A DNA stretch of 64,000 bases from Hyphomicrobium sp. 12-62-95 (GCA_002279935.1 NCCZ01000002.1:62001-126000), one strand, 5' to 3'; positions 42,379 through 49,559 are shown, counted from the first letter of the stretch. A program made the numbers and translations. Notes: generated by a model not told the origin, from the letters alone.

Positions 42379-42933
42379 TTAAGACACGACGCCATTTGTG
42401 ATCGCGCGCACTTCATGTTCGACGCGCCGTTGTAGGTTCGCCCGCACTGTCGCGTCGAACGCGGCGGCGCTTTCGTCTTTGACCAATTCTTTCGGGACGT
42501 TCGGCCCCGCAATCTTTTTGATTGGCAACCGCGCCTTGCCCTCGCGCCAGAACACGTTGCCGCCCATGCTCGCGACGATAAAGGCGCCCCGGTACAGCTT
42601 GCGGTTACGCCATGGCGCGGCGGTCGTGCCCTTGGCGCCCTGCCGCGCTTTGAAGTGACGCAACGGGATCGGGCCGCCCCTGGATACAATCTGATATTCG
42701 AGGAGGGCGTTTGACGAGCGTATGCGGCGCACCCGGCCATAACGCATGATGATCGCTTGCGTCGTGCCGATCTGATTAGCGAGCGCGCGCTTGACCCGCG
42801 TAAACGTCATGTCGCCGGTGCGGTTCAATGCCCGGCGCAGCGCTGCCGTTTTCTTTGGGCCGGCCAGCGCATCGGCCGCGGCCGTGAGTTTGGCGATGCC
42901 GTTGCCCTGCCATCGGTAGGTTATGACGGCCAC
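42379..42933 (-). CDS. Minor tail protein Z-like
   Basis: A 184-aa protein matching the prophage minor tail protein Z pattern: LRRALNRTGDMTFTRVKRALANQIGTTQAII, then GPIPLRHFKARQG and WREGKARLPIKKIAGPNV. In lambda, Z is a tail connector near the head-tail joint. Its position before the terminase genes is unusual compared with lambda, where Z is far downstream. Confidence 0.75.
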   Translation of the reverse strand: MAVITYRWQGNGIAKLTAAADALAGPKKTAALRRALNRTGDMTFTRVKRALANQIGTTQAIIMRYGRVRRIRSSNALLEYQIVSRGGPIPLRHFKARQGAKGTTAAPWRNRKLYRGAFIVASMGGNVFWREGKARLPIKKIAGPNVPKELVKDESAAAFDATVRANLQRRVEHEVRAITNGVVS

Positions 42934-43067
42934 GGCTGCAGCTCCTCGCCGGCGGTTTTAGTTGGTCCCCTCGAGCCTTCTTCGCGGGCGTTGGCCGCTG
43001 TGTGTCAGGGTGTCGACAAATGTCTGTCGGCCGCCGGATCGGGCACGGGAACACGCCCCCGAAAAGC

Positions 43068-43097
43068 AAAAAACCCGGAAACCTTTCGGCGTCCGGG
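43068..43097 (-). terminator. Intrinsic terminator before the late genes
   Basis: Arms CCCGGA (43074-43079) and TCCGGG (43092-43097); on the minus strand the hairpin is followed by TTTTTTGC. It stops leftward transcripts before the terminase genes, either those of the 43181-44327 group or a late promoter leader. Confidence 0.75.
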
Positions 43098-43146
43098 CGT
43101 GCTTAGTCGCGAGCATACCGTTACGAATCGTTTAATTTGCTGATTC

Positions 43147-43177
43147 TGTCAATGGAGTTTGTTGCGAGCCCTGCAAC
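43147..43177 (-). promoter_or_regulatory. Possible late promoter with operator box
   Basis: On the minus strand a perfect TTGACA (43152-43147) lies just downstream of GTTGCGAGCCCTGCAAC (43161-43177), an 11-of-12 match to the phage repressor boxes at 58750 and 59545. No convincing -10 is visible, so promoter activity is unproven. The terminator at 43068-43097 follows within 60 bases. Confidence 0.35.
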
Positions 43178-43180
43178 GGG

Positions 43181-43378
43181 TCATAATGGGCCAATTCCGA
43201 TTGCCGCCGCAAAGGCTGCAACGGAGCCGATAACAAACGCGTCGCCGGCATATTCGAAAAGGCGATCGCGCCAAGCCTCGAGGCGCGCCGGCCAGGCCGA
43301 CGGCGACGCCGCCGGCGCCAAGTTGCCGGCATTGTCATTGGCCGCCAGGCGGCGCATTGATCGTGCTGAAATTGTCAT
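43181..43378 (-). CDS. Small membrane protein, 65 aa
   Basis: A protein with an N-terminal segment rich in Arg/Asn (RRLAANDNAGN, common in alphaproteobacterial phages) and a hydrophobic C-terminal segment (AFVIGSVAAFAAAIGIG). The start overlaps the preceding stop (ATGA), supporting it as a gene. Function unknown. Confidence 0.55.
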   Translation of the reverse strand: MTISARSMRRLAANDNAGNLAPAASPSAWPARLEAWRDRLFEYAGDAFVIGSVAAFAAAIGIGPL

Positions 43379-43773
43379 TTCGATTGCTCCTCGACCATTG
43401 GATTATCGCCGTCCAATTTGAGGGCGTTTAGGTAAACGGCTGTGCTGTCGCACATGAGCGCCATCACCTTCTTTTTGTCGCGCCGCTGTGCGGCCTCGAT
43501 CATATCAGGCGAAACCATTAAGCCCATAAACGCGGCCTCGGCCTCTTTCATGCACGCGTCGCCGTTGTCGCTTTCTGCGTACACCATCCCCGCCGCTATC
43601 GTGAACAGTAGTTTGCCTTTTTCAGTGAGCCGGTGCGTCGCCTTGCAGGCCGTGTCGATTTGGTCGAATGCGTGCGCTTTCTTCGCAACCTCGATCTTAC
43701 ATTGCGCCGTTGCCGGCGCCGAGGCCGCCGCCAAGCCGACAAACATTGCAACCGTGTATAGCTTCGTTTTCAT
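43375..43773 (-). CDS. Secreted phage protein, 132 aa
   Basis: Begins with a signal peptide (MKTKLYTVAMFVGLAAASAPATAQ) and encodes a mostly helical periplasmic protein with four Cys residues in the mature part. The ATG at 43773 has GGAG upstream. A lysogenic-conversion or exclusion protein is possible (inference). No family recognised. Confidence 0.6.
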   Translation of the reverse strand: MKTKLYTVAMFVGLAAASAPATAQCKIEVAKKAHAFDQIDTACKATHRLTEKGKLLFTIAAGMVYAESDNGDACMKEAEAAFMGLMVSPDMIEAAQRRDKKKVMALMCDSTAVYLNALKLDGDNPMVEEQSK

Positions 43774-43778
43774 CGTCG

Positions 43779-44066
43779 TCACTCCTCCGGCCACTGAAAC
43801 GGTTTTGCCTCGTCGCCTGGCGGCAATTCTCGAGCCGGCGACAACCGCATGACGTGCAATTTCATCGCCTGCAGCGACCGCTCGCTCGCCACCTTCATAC
43901 GATCAAGCATGCCGGCCTGTAACGTCTCGGCGTCAGATCGAGTCGGGATCGGGCCGGCGACGTCGCCGTGATCGGGGTCGATCTGGCCGGGCGACTTGAT
44001 CCACGGCCGCAAATAATAGCCGCCCTCGCCACCCATCAGGTCAACGCCGTATTCAATAACCGCCAT
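43779..44066 (-). CDS. Phage protein of unknown function, 95 aa
   Basis: A soluble protein (MAVIEYGVDLMGGEGGYYLRPW...) with an amphipathic helix (DAETLQAGMLDRMKVASERSLQAMKLHVMRL). It lies between the secreted protein and the XRE gene with tight spacing, suggesting one operon. Confidence 0.55.
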   Translation of the reverse strand: MAVIEYGVDLMGGEGGYYLRPWIKSPGQIDPDHGDVAGPIPTRSDAETLQAGMLDRMKVASERSLQAMKLHVMRLSPARELPPGDEAKPFQWPEE

Positions 44067-44069
44067 GGA

Positions 44070-44327
44070 TCACCCTTTCGCCTTGCGCTTTTTCTTGCCT
44101 GGCCACGGCTCGAGGTTGATGCCATCGGCGATCGCCGTCATCAGAACGCGCACGGCGTGCGACGGCTCGGCCTTTGTGTTGCGCGATCGGCTGAACCCGA
44201 CGTCCCAATTATGCACATGTGAAACCGACACGCGCAACACCTCGGCGGCTTGCTCTTGCGTGAGGCCGAGCTGCCGGCGCCAAACAAAGAAATCAGTTTC
44301 GACGGCACTAGGGTTGCGCGGTGACAT
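44070..44327 (-). CDS. XRE-like DNA-binding protein (candidate regulator of the cassette array)
   Basis: An 85-aa protein with a helix-turn-helix of the lambda-repressor type: WRRQLGLTQEQAAEVLRVSVSHVHNWDVG (about residues 16-46). The ATG at 44327 has AGGAGG upstream. It is transcribed away from promoter module A; its own predicted promoter (TTGCAG-17-TATGAC) overlaps the TGCAACGGGTGCA box, so it probably represses itself and the cassettes (inference). Confidence 0.78.
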   Translation of the reverse strand: MSPRNPSAVETDFFVWRRQLGLTQEQAAEVLRVSVSHVHNWDVGFSRSRNTKAEPSHAVRVLMTAIADGINLEPWPGKKKRKAKG

Positions 44328-44356
44328 GGGCAAGGCCTCCTCGAGTTGTGGCGGCC

Positions 44357-44431
44357 GTCATAACACACAATTTCGCAACCTGCAACGGGTGCAGATTGCG
44401 CTTGACGACCTGCACCGGGTGCATGTAAGGT
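44357..44431. promoter_or_regulatory. Promoter-operator module A (divergent)
   Basis: Rightward: TTGACG (44402-44407), 18 bases, TAAGGT (44426-44431), with operator TGCACCGGGTGCA (44411-44423) lying in the spacer. A second, imperfect box TGCAACGGGTGCA is at 44381-44393. Leftward: TTGCAG (44385-44380), 17 bases, TATGAC (44362-44357) for the XRE gene, with the -35 inside the imperfect box. Confidence 0.8.
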
Positions 44432-44471
44432 TTTTGCATTGGACGAACACAAACCCACCGGAGCGCACAAA

Positions 44472-44714
44472 ATGTTTAACCCCATGAAATCGACTTACAC
44501 CGTCGCCTGGACCGAACTCAACGCCCGCGGCAAAGAAATTCTCGCCGCCCTGGCCGACCACGACAAAGTGCAGCGCAAGGCCGCCTTTTCCGTTTCGATT
44601 TGCAACGGTCGCGGCGAGGTCCACATGCGGCACGTCAACGGCGAATGGCAACAGCGCATCGATAGCTGCGACCTCGTTTTCGGATTTCTGCGCGGCGCCT
44701 GGCATCGCGTCTAA
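44472..44714 (+). CDS. Cassette A protein 1, 80 aa, unknown function
   Basis: First gene behind promoter A (MFNPMKSTYTVAWTELNARGKEIL...). It is soluble, with Trp and His residues near the end (VNGEWQQRIDSCDLVFGFLRGAWHRV). The start has GGAG upstream at some distance. Not recognised; the genes in the other cassettes are not similar to it. Confidence 0.6.
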   Translation: MFNPMKSTYTVAWTELNARGKEILAALADHDKVQRKAAFSVSICNGRGEVHMRHVNGEWQQRIDSCDLVFGFLRGAWHRV

Positions 44715-44723
44715 CCCCACCCC

Positions 44724-44748
44724 GCCGGCGGCGCCCAGCGCTGCCGGC
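44724..44748. other. Intergenic stem-loop with CCCAGCGC loop
   Basis: Arms GCCGGC (44724-44729) and GCCGGC (44743-44748), with the shared block CCCAGCGCTGCCGG. Near-copies occur at 45038-45062, 47692-47718 (variant) and in the terminator at 49560. Confidence 0.6.
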
Positions 44749-44775
44749 ATCACCCCAGCAAAAGGAAACACGACC

Positions 44776-45030
44776 ATGATCCGCTACACCGCAACACACT
44801 CCTCCGGCGCCACGAAAACCCGCACGAGCCGCGGCCACCTGGCGCCCCGGTACAGTCATGCCCTTTGGGTGCGATGGACCGGCGAGCCCGCCCCGAACTA
44901 CGTCAACCGCTCCGGTCAATGGGAAGTTGCCGGCATGGGCAAGCTGTCGACGATCGCGGGTTATTTTAACCGGCTGCAGGCGGCGGGCGGTTACGAGCTT
45001 GAAATCGTCGAGCTGCAGGCCTCGAGCTGA
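44776..45030 (+). CDS. Cassette A protein 2, 84 aa, unknown function
   Basis: A small soluble protein (MIRYTATHSSGATKTRTSRGHLAPRYSHALWVRW...) after the hairpin at 44724. Likely on the same transcript as its neighbour. No family recognised. Confidence 0.6.
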   Translation: MIRYTATHSSGATKTRTSRGHLAPRYSHALWVRWTGEPAPNYVNRSGQWEVAGMGKLSTIAGYFNRLQAAGGYELEIVELQASS

Positions 45031-45037
45031 TCACCTG

Positions 45038-45062
45038 GCCGGCAGTGCCCAGCGCTGCCGGC
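45038..45062. other. Intergenic stem-loop with CCCAGCGC loop
   Basis: GCCGGCAGTG (45038-45047) pairs with CGCTGCCGGC (45053-45062) around CCCAG; nine of ten positions pair, plus one G-U. Same family as the hairpin at 44724. Confidence 0.6.
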
Positions 45063-45094
45063 CGCCCTCCCCTCACCCGAACGGAGCTGCCCCC

Positions 45095-45655
45095 ATGACA
45101 CCGACCTCGCAAATCACCCCCGACGACGTGCTCGTGCTCATGGCGTGCAGCGCGACAAAGATCGACCGCAAGGCGCCGGCGGCCGAACTGTATGACGGCC
45201 CCACCTGGCAAACCCTGCGCCATCACCGCGGCGCGATCCCGCTCGGCAACGTGTTTGTTCTCTCCGGCGAATATGCGTTTGTTTCGGCCCTCGCCACCCT
45301 GGCGCCCTACGAGGCGCGCATTTCAGAGCGCAAGGCCGATTTCCTGATCGCCGGCGGCATCCATGCGCACAACACACGATTCGGCGCGATCAAGCCCGGG
45401 CGCATGCCTGGCGCGTCGCCGTTCGTCGAGGCGGGCGCCGGCGGCCGTCTTATCCTCGAGCCCCGCCCCTATCGTCACGTGATCGCGTGCGGCGCCGGCG
45501 ATTATGGCCGCGTTTTCGAATCCTTTCTCGCCGGCTTCAAGCGCGACGGGTTGGTCGACGCCTCGGCGATCACCTTGCGGCCGGCCGGCGGCATCGGCGA
45601 GCAACGCGGCCAGCTCGGCCAATGGCTGCGCCAGGCGAACGGCCTGGCAAGCTGA
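45095..45655 (+). CDS. DUF6884-like (YaaA-related) protein
   Basis: A 186-aa protein with the pattern LVLMACSATKIDRKAPAAELYDGPTWQTLRHH...VFVLSGEYAFVSALATLAPYEARI, which resembles DUF6884 proteins found in phages (Cys-x-x-x-K start, LSxxYGF-like block, LxPYE). The family is loosely related to YaaA and has no settled enzyme activity. Start at 45095, preceded by GGAGCTGC. Last gene of cassette A. Confidence 0.65.
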   Translation: MTPTSQITPDDVLVLMACSATKIDRKAPAAELYDGPTWQTLRHHRGAIPLGNVFVLSGEYAFVSALATLAPYEARISERKADFLIAGGIHAHNTRFGAIKPGRMPGASPFVEAGAGGRLILEPRPYRHVIACGAGDYGRVFESFLAGFKRDGLVDASAITLRPAGGIGEQRGQLGQWLRQANGLAS

Positions 45656-45703
45656 TCAAGGTCCGCGGCGGCTCTTCCCGGCAGACTGGCACCCGGCGCA
45701 ACC

Positions 45704-45755
45704 TGCACCGGGTGCATTTTCATGCTTGACGACATGCACCGGGTGCATGTAAGGT
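45704..45755 (+). promoter_or_regulatory. Promoter-operator module B
   Basis: Two perfect TGCACCGGGTGCA boxes (45704-45716 and 45735-45747, 31 bases apart). The second lies between TTGACG (45726-45731) and TAAGGT (45750-45755), 18-base spacer. A degenerate third box lies just upstream. Confidence 0.82.
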
Positions 45756-45785
45756 TCTTTCAACACGAGCCGAGGAGCTGCCGAC

Positions 45786-46031
45786 ATGACCGGAACCGCC
45801 GCACATAACAAACTGGAATGGATCAAGGCGCAGGCCGCGCTCGGCCGCACGATCGTCGTGCGCCGCATGTCTTTCGGGGCCGAGGTCGCGACGACTGTGC
45901 GCCCCGCCTATGTCGCCGAGGCCTTCAAGATCGAGGGCGATATGTTGCTGATCTGCGCCGGCCGCACAAAGTGGCTGTCGATCGACAACGCCCGGCTTTC
46001 GTCGCGCGAACCCGCCAAGCGCGCCCGCTAA
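45786..46031 (+). CDS. Cassette B protein 1, 81 aa, unknown function
   Basis: A soluble beta-rich protein (MTGTAAHNKLEWIKAQAALGRTIVVRRMSFG...). The ATG is preceded by the stereotyped GAGGAGCTGC. Not recognised. Confidence 0.6.
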   Translation: MTGTAAHNKLEWIKAQAALGRTIVVRRMSFGAEVATTVRPAYVAEAFKIEGDMLLICAGRTKWLSIDNARLSSREPAKRAR

Positions 46032-46049
46032 CCTCGAGGAGCTGCAGCC

Positions 46050-46262
46050 ATGACCGCAACCGAAATCAAAATCGACGGCACGCTCGAGGTCGACGGCGAT
46101 CGCTGGCGCGTCCTGGCGATCGGCGCCACCCGCGAGGATGGCGCAAAGGTCGTGCACCTGGCGAGCCTCACCCGCTCGCGCCAGCAACGCAACGGCGCCG
46201 TGCCGGTGCAGGCCCTCGGATGGCTCACGACCGCCGGCGCGCTTGAACCCGTCAACCTTTAA
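46050..46262 (+). CDS. Cassette B protein 2, 70 aa, unknown function
   Basis: A small beta-type protein (MTATEIKIDGTLEVDGDRWRVLAIGATRED...) with the leader GAGGAGCTGC. Its strand pattern (VDGDRWRVLAIG, KVVHLASLT) suggests a small beta barrel. Function unknown. Confidence 0.6.
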   Translation: MTATEIKIDGTLEVDGDRWRVLAIGATREDGAKVVHLASLTRSRQQRNGAVPVQALGWLTTAGALEPVNL

Positions 46263-46280
46263 CCTCGAGGAGCTGCCGCC

Positions 46281-46556
46281 ATGTCTTACACGATCCCCCC
46301 GCACTTCACCGCGCCGGCCGAACCTTTCGAGGCTGCCGGCCAGCTCGCCGGGTTTCTCCTCGAGAACGCCGGCAGCGTCGGCGGCACCTGGCGCGGCACC
46401 ATGCGCGCTGCAGATCAGCGCCGACTGTTCGGCCGGTTTCTCGGCAAGGGTCGCCTCGTGATCTGCGGCCGGCGCGAGATTGTCACCCATGGCGTGACGA
46501 CGGCGTTCGGCATGGATTTCGACGAGACGTTTCGCCGAGCCTGGCGCGACCTCTAA
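46281..46556 (+). CDS. Cassette B protein 3, 91 aa, unknown function
   Basis: A soluble protein (MSYTIPPHFTAPAEPFEAAGQLAGFLLENAG...), again preceded by GAGGAGCTGC, ending DFDETFRRAWRDL. Third gene behind promoter B. Not recognised. Confidence 0.6.
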   Translation: MSYTIPPHFTAPAEPFEAAGQLAGFLLENAGSVGGTWRGTMRAADQRRLFGRFLGKGRLVICGRREIVTHGVTTAFGMDFDETFRRAWRDL

Positions 46557-46586
46557 CCCGCCGGCCGGCGCGGCCCTGGCATAAAC

Positions 46587-46654
46587 TGCACCCGGCGCAA
46601 CCTGCACCGGGTGCATTTTCATGCTTGACGACCTGCACCGGGTGCATGTAAGGT
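46587..46654 (+). promoter_or_regulatory. Promoter-operator module C
   Basis: Boxes at 46587-46599 (degenerate TGCACCCGGCGCA), 46603-46615 and 46634-46646 (both TGCACCGGGTGCA), spaced 16 and 31. TTGACG at 46625-46630 and TAAGGT at 46649-46654 flank the last box. Confidence 0.82.
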
Positions 46655-46693
46655 TGTTTGCATCGGACGAACACAAACCCAACGGAGCCTCAC

Positions 46694-46996
46694 ATGACAG
46701 TCGCGAAAATCATTCTCGCCCAGCTCGGCGGCAACCGCTTCATTGCCATGACCGGCGCCCGCAATTTCGTCGGCCACCCCGCCGCCCTTTCCTTCAAGCT
46801 GCCGCGCGGCCTGGCCGGCAACAAAGCCTCACACGTCAAAATCACGCTCGACGCAAACGACACCTACACGATCGACTTTCTCGCCTGGAATGCCCGCAAG
46901 CTCGAAATGCGCACGATTTCGTCGACGCCGGGCGCCTACGCCGACGACCTGCAGCGGGTTTTCACCCTCGAAACCGGCCTCGACACCCGCCTTTAA
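46694..46996 (+). CDS. Cassette C protein 1, 100 aa, widespread phage/plasmid family
   Basis: Begins MTVAKIILAQLGGNRFIAMTGARNFVGHP. It matches a small-protein family common in phages and plasmids (ILxQLGGNxFIAMTGAKNFVG, then LxFxLP and ITL..DTY.V.F) whose function is not known. The start is after GGAGCCTCAC, a leader shared with cassette D. Confidence 0.75.
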   Translation: MTVAKIILAQLGGNRFIAMTGARNFVGHPAALSFKLPRGLAGNKASHVKITLDANDTYTIDFLAWNARKLEMRTISSTPGAYADDLQRVFTLETGLDTRL

Positions 46997-47058
46997 TTCC
47001 ACCGCCGGCGGCCCTCGAGGTCGCCGGCGCGCCCTCACCTGAAACCGGAGCACCGCCC

Positions 47059-47304
47059 ATGTCACCGAACACCGCCCGCGCCCTCGAGGCAATCAAGGCC
47101 GCCGCCGACGCCGGAAATCAAATGATCGCCCCCGTGACGTTCTCGCATTGCTACGGCCGCGCCGCCACGTCGGCCGCTTTTCGGATCGCCAAGCGCGACG
47201 GCGTCATCGAGCTTGCTTACACGAGCTGCATCGGCACCCCCGTTTATCGCGCGGCCGGCACCGGCCAGGCGATCACCGAGGCCGCCGGCGCCGCTCGTCA
47301 ATAG
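47059..47304 (+). CDS. Cassette C protein 2, 81 aa, unknown function
   Basis: MSPNTARALEAIKAAADAGNQMIAPVTF..., soluble, with two Cys. It follows the conserved-family gene after a 62-base gap. A possible small DNA-binding helical start, but no motif is convincing. Confidence 0.58.
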   Translation: MSPNTARALEAIKAAADAGNQMIAPVTFSHCYGRAATSAAFRIAKRDGVIELAYTSCIGTPVYRAAGTGQAITEAAGAARQ

Positions 47305-47334
47305 ACCCGCCGGGCTTCCTCTCCTGGCGCAACC

Positions 47335-47402
47335 TGCACCCGATGCAACCTGCACCGGGTGCATTTTTATGCTTGACGACCTGCACCGGGTGCATGTAAG
47401 GT
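47335..47402 (+). promoter_or_regulatory. Promoter-operator module D
   Basis: Boxes at 47335-47347 (TGCACCCGATGCA), 47351-47363 and 47382-47394 (TGCACCGGGTGCA). TTGACG at 47373-47378 and TAAGGT at 47397-47402 flank the last. Spacings equal those of module C. Confidence 0.82.
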
Positions 47403-47441
47403 TCTTTGCATCGGACGAACACAAACCCAACGGAGCCTCAC

Positions 47442-47684
47442 ATGACCGCGACAAAGACATTCGAAGCCGGCCGCACCTACTGGACGCGCTCGATCTGCGA
47501 TAGCGATTGCATCTTTCGCGCCACGATCATTCGCCGCACGGCTAAATCGGTTTGGATCAAGAGCATGAACGGCGAAACCGTTCGCCGCTCGATCGAGCTG
47601 CACGACGGCGTCGAGCACATTTATCCCCACGGCCGCTATTCGATGGCCGCTTGCATCGGCGCCGATCGCGTCGAGGCCGCCTGA
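47442..47684 (+). CDS. Cassette D protein 1, 80 aa, widespread phage/plasmid family
   Basis: MTATKTFEAGRTYWTRSICDSDCIFRATII..., matching a known small family in phages and plasmids (GRTYxTRSICDxDCIFxxxVxxRTAK) of unknown function. Cys residues at about 20 and 24 could bind metal. The leader matches cassette C. Confidence 0.75.
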   Translation: MTATKTFEAGRTYWTRSICDSDCIFRATIIRRTAKSVWIKSMNGETVRRSIELHDGVEHIYPHGRYSMAACIGADRVEAA

Positions 47685-47691
47685 TCCCCTC

Positions 47692-47718
47692 GCCGCCGGT
47701 GCCCAGCGCGTCGGCGGC
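47692..47718. other. Intergenic stem-loop, variant
   Basis: GCCGCCG (47692-47698) and CGGCGGC (47712-47718) around GTGCCCAGCGCGT. Variant of the CCCAGCGC hairpins. Confidence 0.45.
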
Positions 47719-47747
47719 TTCACCCTTCACCGCGAGGAGCTGCACCG

Positions 47748-48164
47748 ATGACCACCTTCGAACAAGTGCCCGACTACTGCCGGCACACACTCGCCCGCCT
47801 GATCGCCCTTGACGGCAAACAAATCGAAGTCACGCGCGCCGGCATTCACTCCGGCAACCGCGACCCCTTTCGCGCCTTGTATGACCTCGGCCTCGCCTCG
47901 AGCATGCGATCGCCGGCCGGCCGCAAAGAATTCGCCCGCATCACCACCGCGGGCCGCGCCTTGAAACCCGACGTCGAGGCCTGGCAAGCCGCGCAGAAAG
48001 CGGCCCGCGAGCGGTTCGCGCGCGAGGCTGCCGAGGAGGATGCCTTGCGGGCCCTGGCGCCGCGGCTCCTCGCCTACGTGCGCGAGCGGATGGCCACCGA
48101 TCCGGCCGCCCTCGAGCTGGCGACGGAATACGGCCGCCAGGTCGAGGCCTATCTCGCCGACTGA
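47748..48164 (+). CDS. Cassette D protein 2, 138 aa, unknown function
   Basis: A mostly helical protein (MTTFEQVPDYCRHTLARLIAL...) with a basic, Glu/Arg-rich middle (QKAARERFAREAAEEDALRAL), ending RQVEAYLAD. Preceded by GAGGAGCTGC. Not recognised. Confidence 0.6.
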   Translation: MTTFEQVPDYCRHTLARLIALDGKQIEVTRAGIHSGNRDPFRALYDLGLASSMRSPAGRKEFARITTAGRALKPDVEAWQAAQKAARERFAREAAEEDALRALAPRLLAYVRERMATDPAALELATEYGRQVEAYLAD

Positions 48165-48177
48165 GGGCGCAGCGTTC

Positions 48178-48207
48178 GGGGTTTTTGTCGGCGCCGGCAA
48201 AAACCCC
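48178..48207. other. Perfect inverted repeat after cassette D
   Basis: GGGGTTTTTG (48178-48187) and CAAAAACCCC (48198-48207), with a 10-base loop. No run of T follows on either strand, so it is a stem-loop rather than a clear terminator. Confidence 0.5.
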
Positions 48208-48315
48208 TCGCCCTGCGCCTGCAGGCTGCCACACGGCAGAAACCAAGCGGCCCCGCACGGTGCTCGAACACCGCCGGGGCCCGATCGAAACCCTAAGCGA
48301 CTAGGAGCCTCGACC

Positions 48316-49446
48316 ATGTTTTCACCTACCAAACCGGCGCCCCATGCGCCACCCCTCACCGCGCGTGCAGCCGTCGAAACTGTGCGCATCGGCTCGGCCG
48401 GCTTGTCGGCGAGCTATTATGCAATGCTCGGCCTGGCGGTGCACCCGCTCGCGGCCGTCGGCCTTGGCCTTGTCGCCGGCGCCGCCGACTACGTCAAAGG
48501 CAACGCCCTATCGGCCGCGATCGACGGGCCCGGCTTTTGGCGGCGCGCCGTCGCCGTGCCGTTGTTCGTCGTTTTGTTCGTGGCCAGCATGATCGCCGTC
48601 GACGGCGTGCTTTTGACCCTGCGCGGCAAGCTCACCGCCGGCCCGGCCGACGTCATCGGCGCGCACGAACGGGCAACGGCCGACCATGCCGCGGCCGTCG
48701 CCGAGCTGGCCAAACTCGCCGGCGTGCGATCGCCCGACGCGATCCGCGCAGCAATGGACGGCGCGCCGGTCAAGCGCTCCGTTTTTCGCGGCACGAACGA
48801 ATGCACCGATATAACCAAAGATTCGAGCCTCGAGGCGTGCCGGCCGCTCACCGATCTGCGAAAGGAAATGGCCGACGCGATCCGCAAGCGCGAACTCGAG
48901 GCGGTGCGCGACAAGGCCGCCGCCCGATTGGATGCCCTCGGCCCGCGGCCGGCCGCTGCCGACCCACAAGCCCGCATCCTCGCCGGCGCCGCCGGCGTCA
49001 GTGAGGACCTGGCCGCTTGGGTATTGGTCGCGATCGTCGGTTTCGCGATCGAATTCGCCGCTTGCTTCGGCATGTATGTTCTCGCCGGCCCGCGGCGGCC
49101 GTCGGCAACCTCGACGGCGCAAAGCTCATTCCCGGCGCCTGGCGCCGGCGAGCGTGCGCTTGCCGCGAGCTTTGCCACTGGCGGGCATCCGATGCCGCCC
49201 CGGCCCCGTGGCACCCGCAAGCCGCGCCGGCCGCCAGCGTCGAACGTCGTGGCCTTTCCGCATCCGGTGATCGGCGCCCTCGAGAAAAGCGGCGGCACCG
49301 TCGCCAGCAATCAAGAGCTGGCGCAGCTCATGGGCGTGACGGAGGGCGAGTCGACAAAGCGCGTCGCCGAGGTCGCGCACCTGTTGACGTTACGGCGCGA
49401 GGGCAAGCGCATCGTGATTTCGCTACGCGAGGCGGCCGTCGCGTGA
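48316..49446 (+). CDS. Membrane protein with C-terminal winged-helix-like domain
   Basis: A 376-aa protein: two N-terminal membrane helices (about residues 30-60 and 77-101), a charged central coiled coil (about 110-215, with two Cys in NECTD and LEACRPL), another helix (about 232-258, AWVLVAIVGFAIEFAACFGMYV), a Pro/Arg linker, and a compact C-terminal part (GGTVASNQELAQLMGVTEGESTKRVAEVAHLLTLRREGKRIVISL) that looks like a winged helix. Possibly a membrane-tethered regulator or exclusion protein; unrecognised. The ATG at 48316 is preceded by GGAG. Confidence 0.7.
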   Translation: MFSPTKPAPHAPPLTARAAVETVRIGSAGLSASYYAMLGLAVHPLAAVGLGLVAGAADYVKGNALSAAIDGPGFWRRAVAVPLFVVLFVASMIAVDGVLLTLRGKLTAGPADVIGAHERATADHAAAVAELAKLAGVRSPDAIRAAMDGAPVKRSVFRGTNECTDITKDSSLEACRPLTDLRKEMADAIRKRELEAVRDKAAARLDALGPRPAAADPQARILAGAAGVSEDLAAWVLVAIVGFAIEFAACFGMYVLAGPRRPSATSTAQSSFPAPGAGERALAASFATGGHPMPPRPRGTRKPRRPPASNVVAFPHPVIGALEKSGGTVASNQELAQLMGVTEGESTKRVAEVAHLLTLRREGKRIVISLREAAVA

Positions 49447-49559
49447 CGTCGCCGGCAAATCACGCTAGCTTCGGCGGGTCAATGGCACTTTGAGTTTGCC
49501 GATCCTCGAACCCGGGAGTCGCAAATGAAGTAAGCCCCGCACACTTTCAACCCGTAGAG

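Noticed and set aside
44381..47394. Palindromic boxes as a CRISPR or transposon end
   Set aside because: Units are 13 bp, placed inside promoters, and no cas or transposase gene is near.
49500..49545. tRNA-like sequence GGGTTCGAGGATCGG on the minus strand
   Set aside because: Only part of a T arm can be paired; no acceptor, D or anticodon arm of the right length could be built around it.
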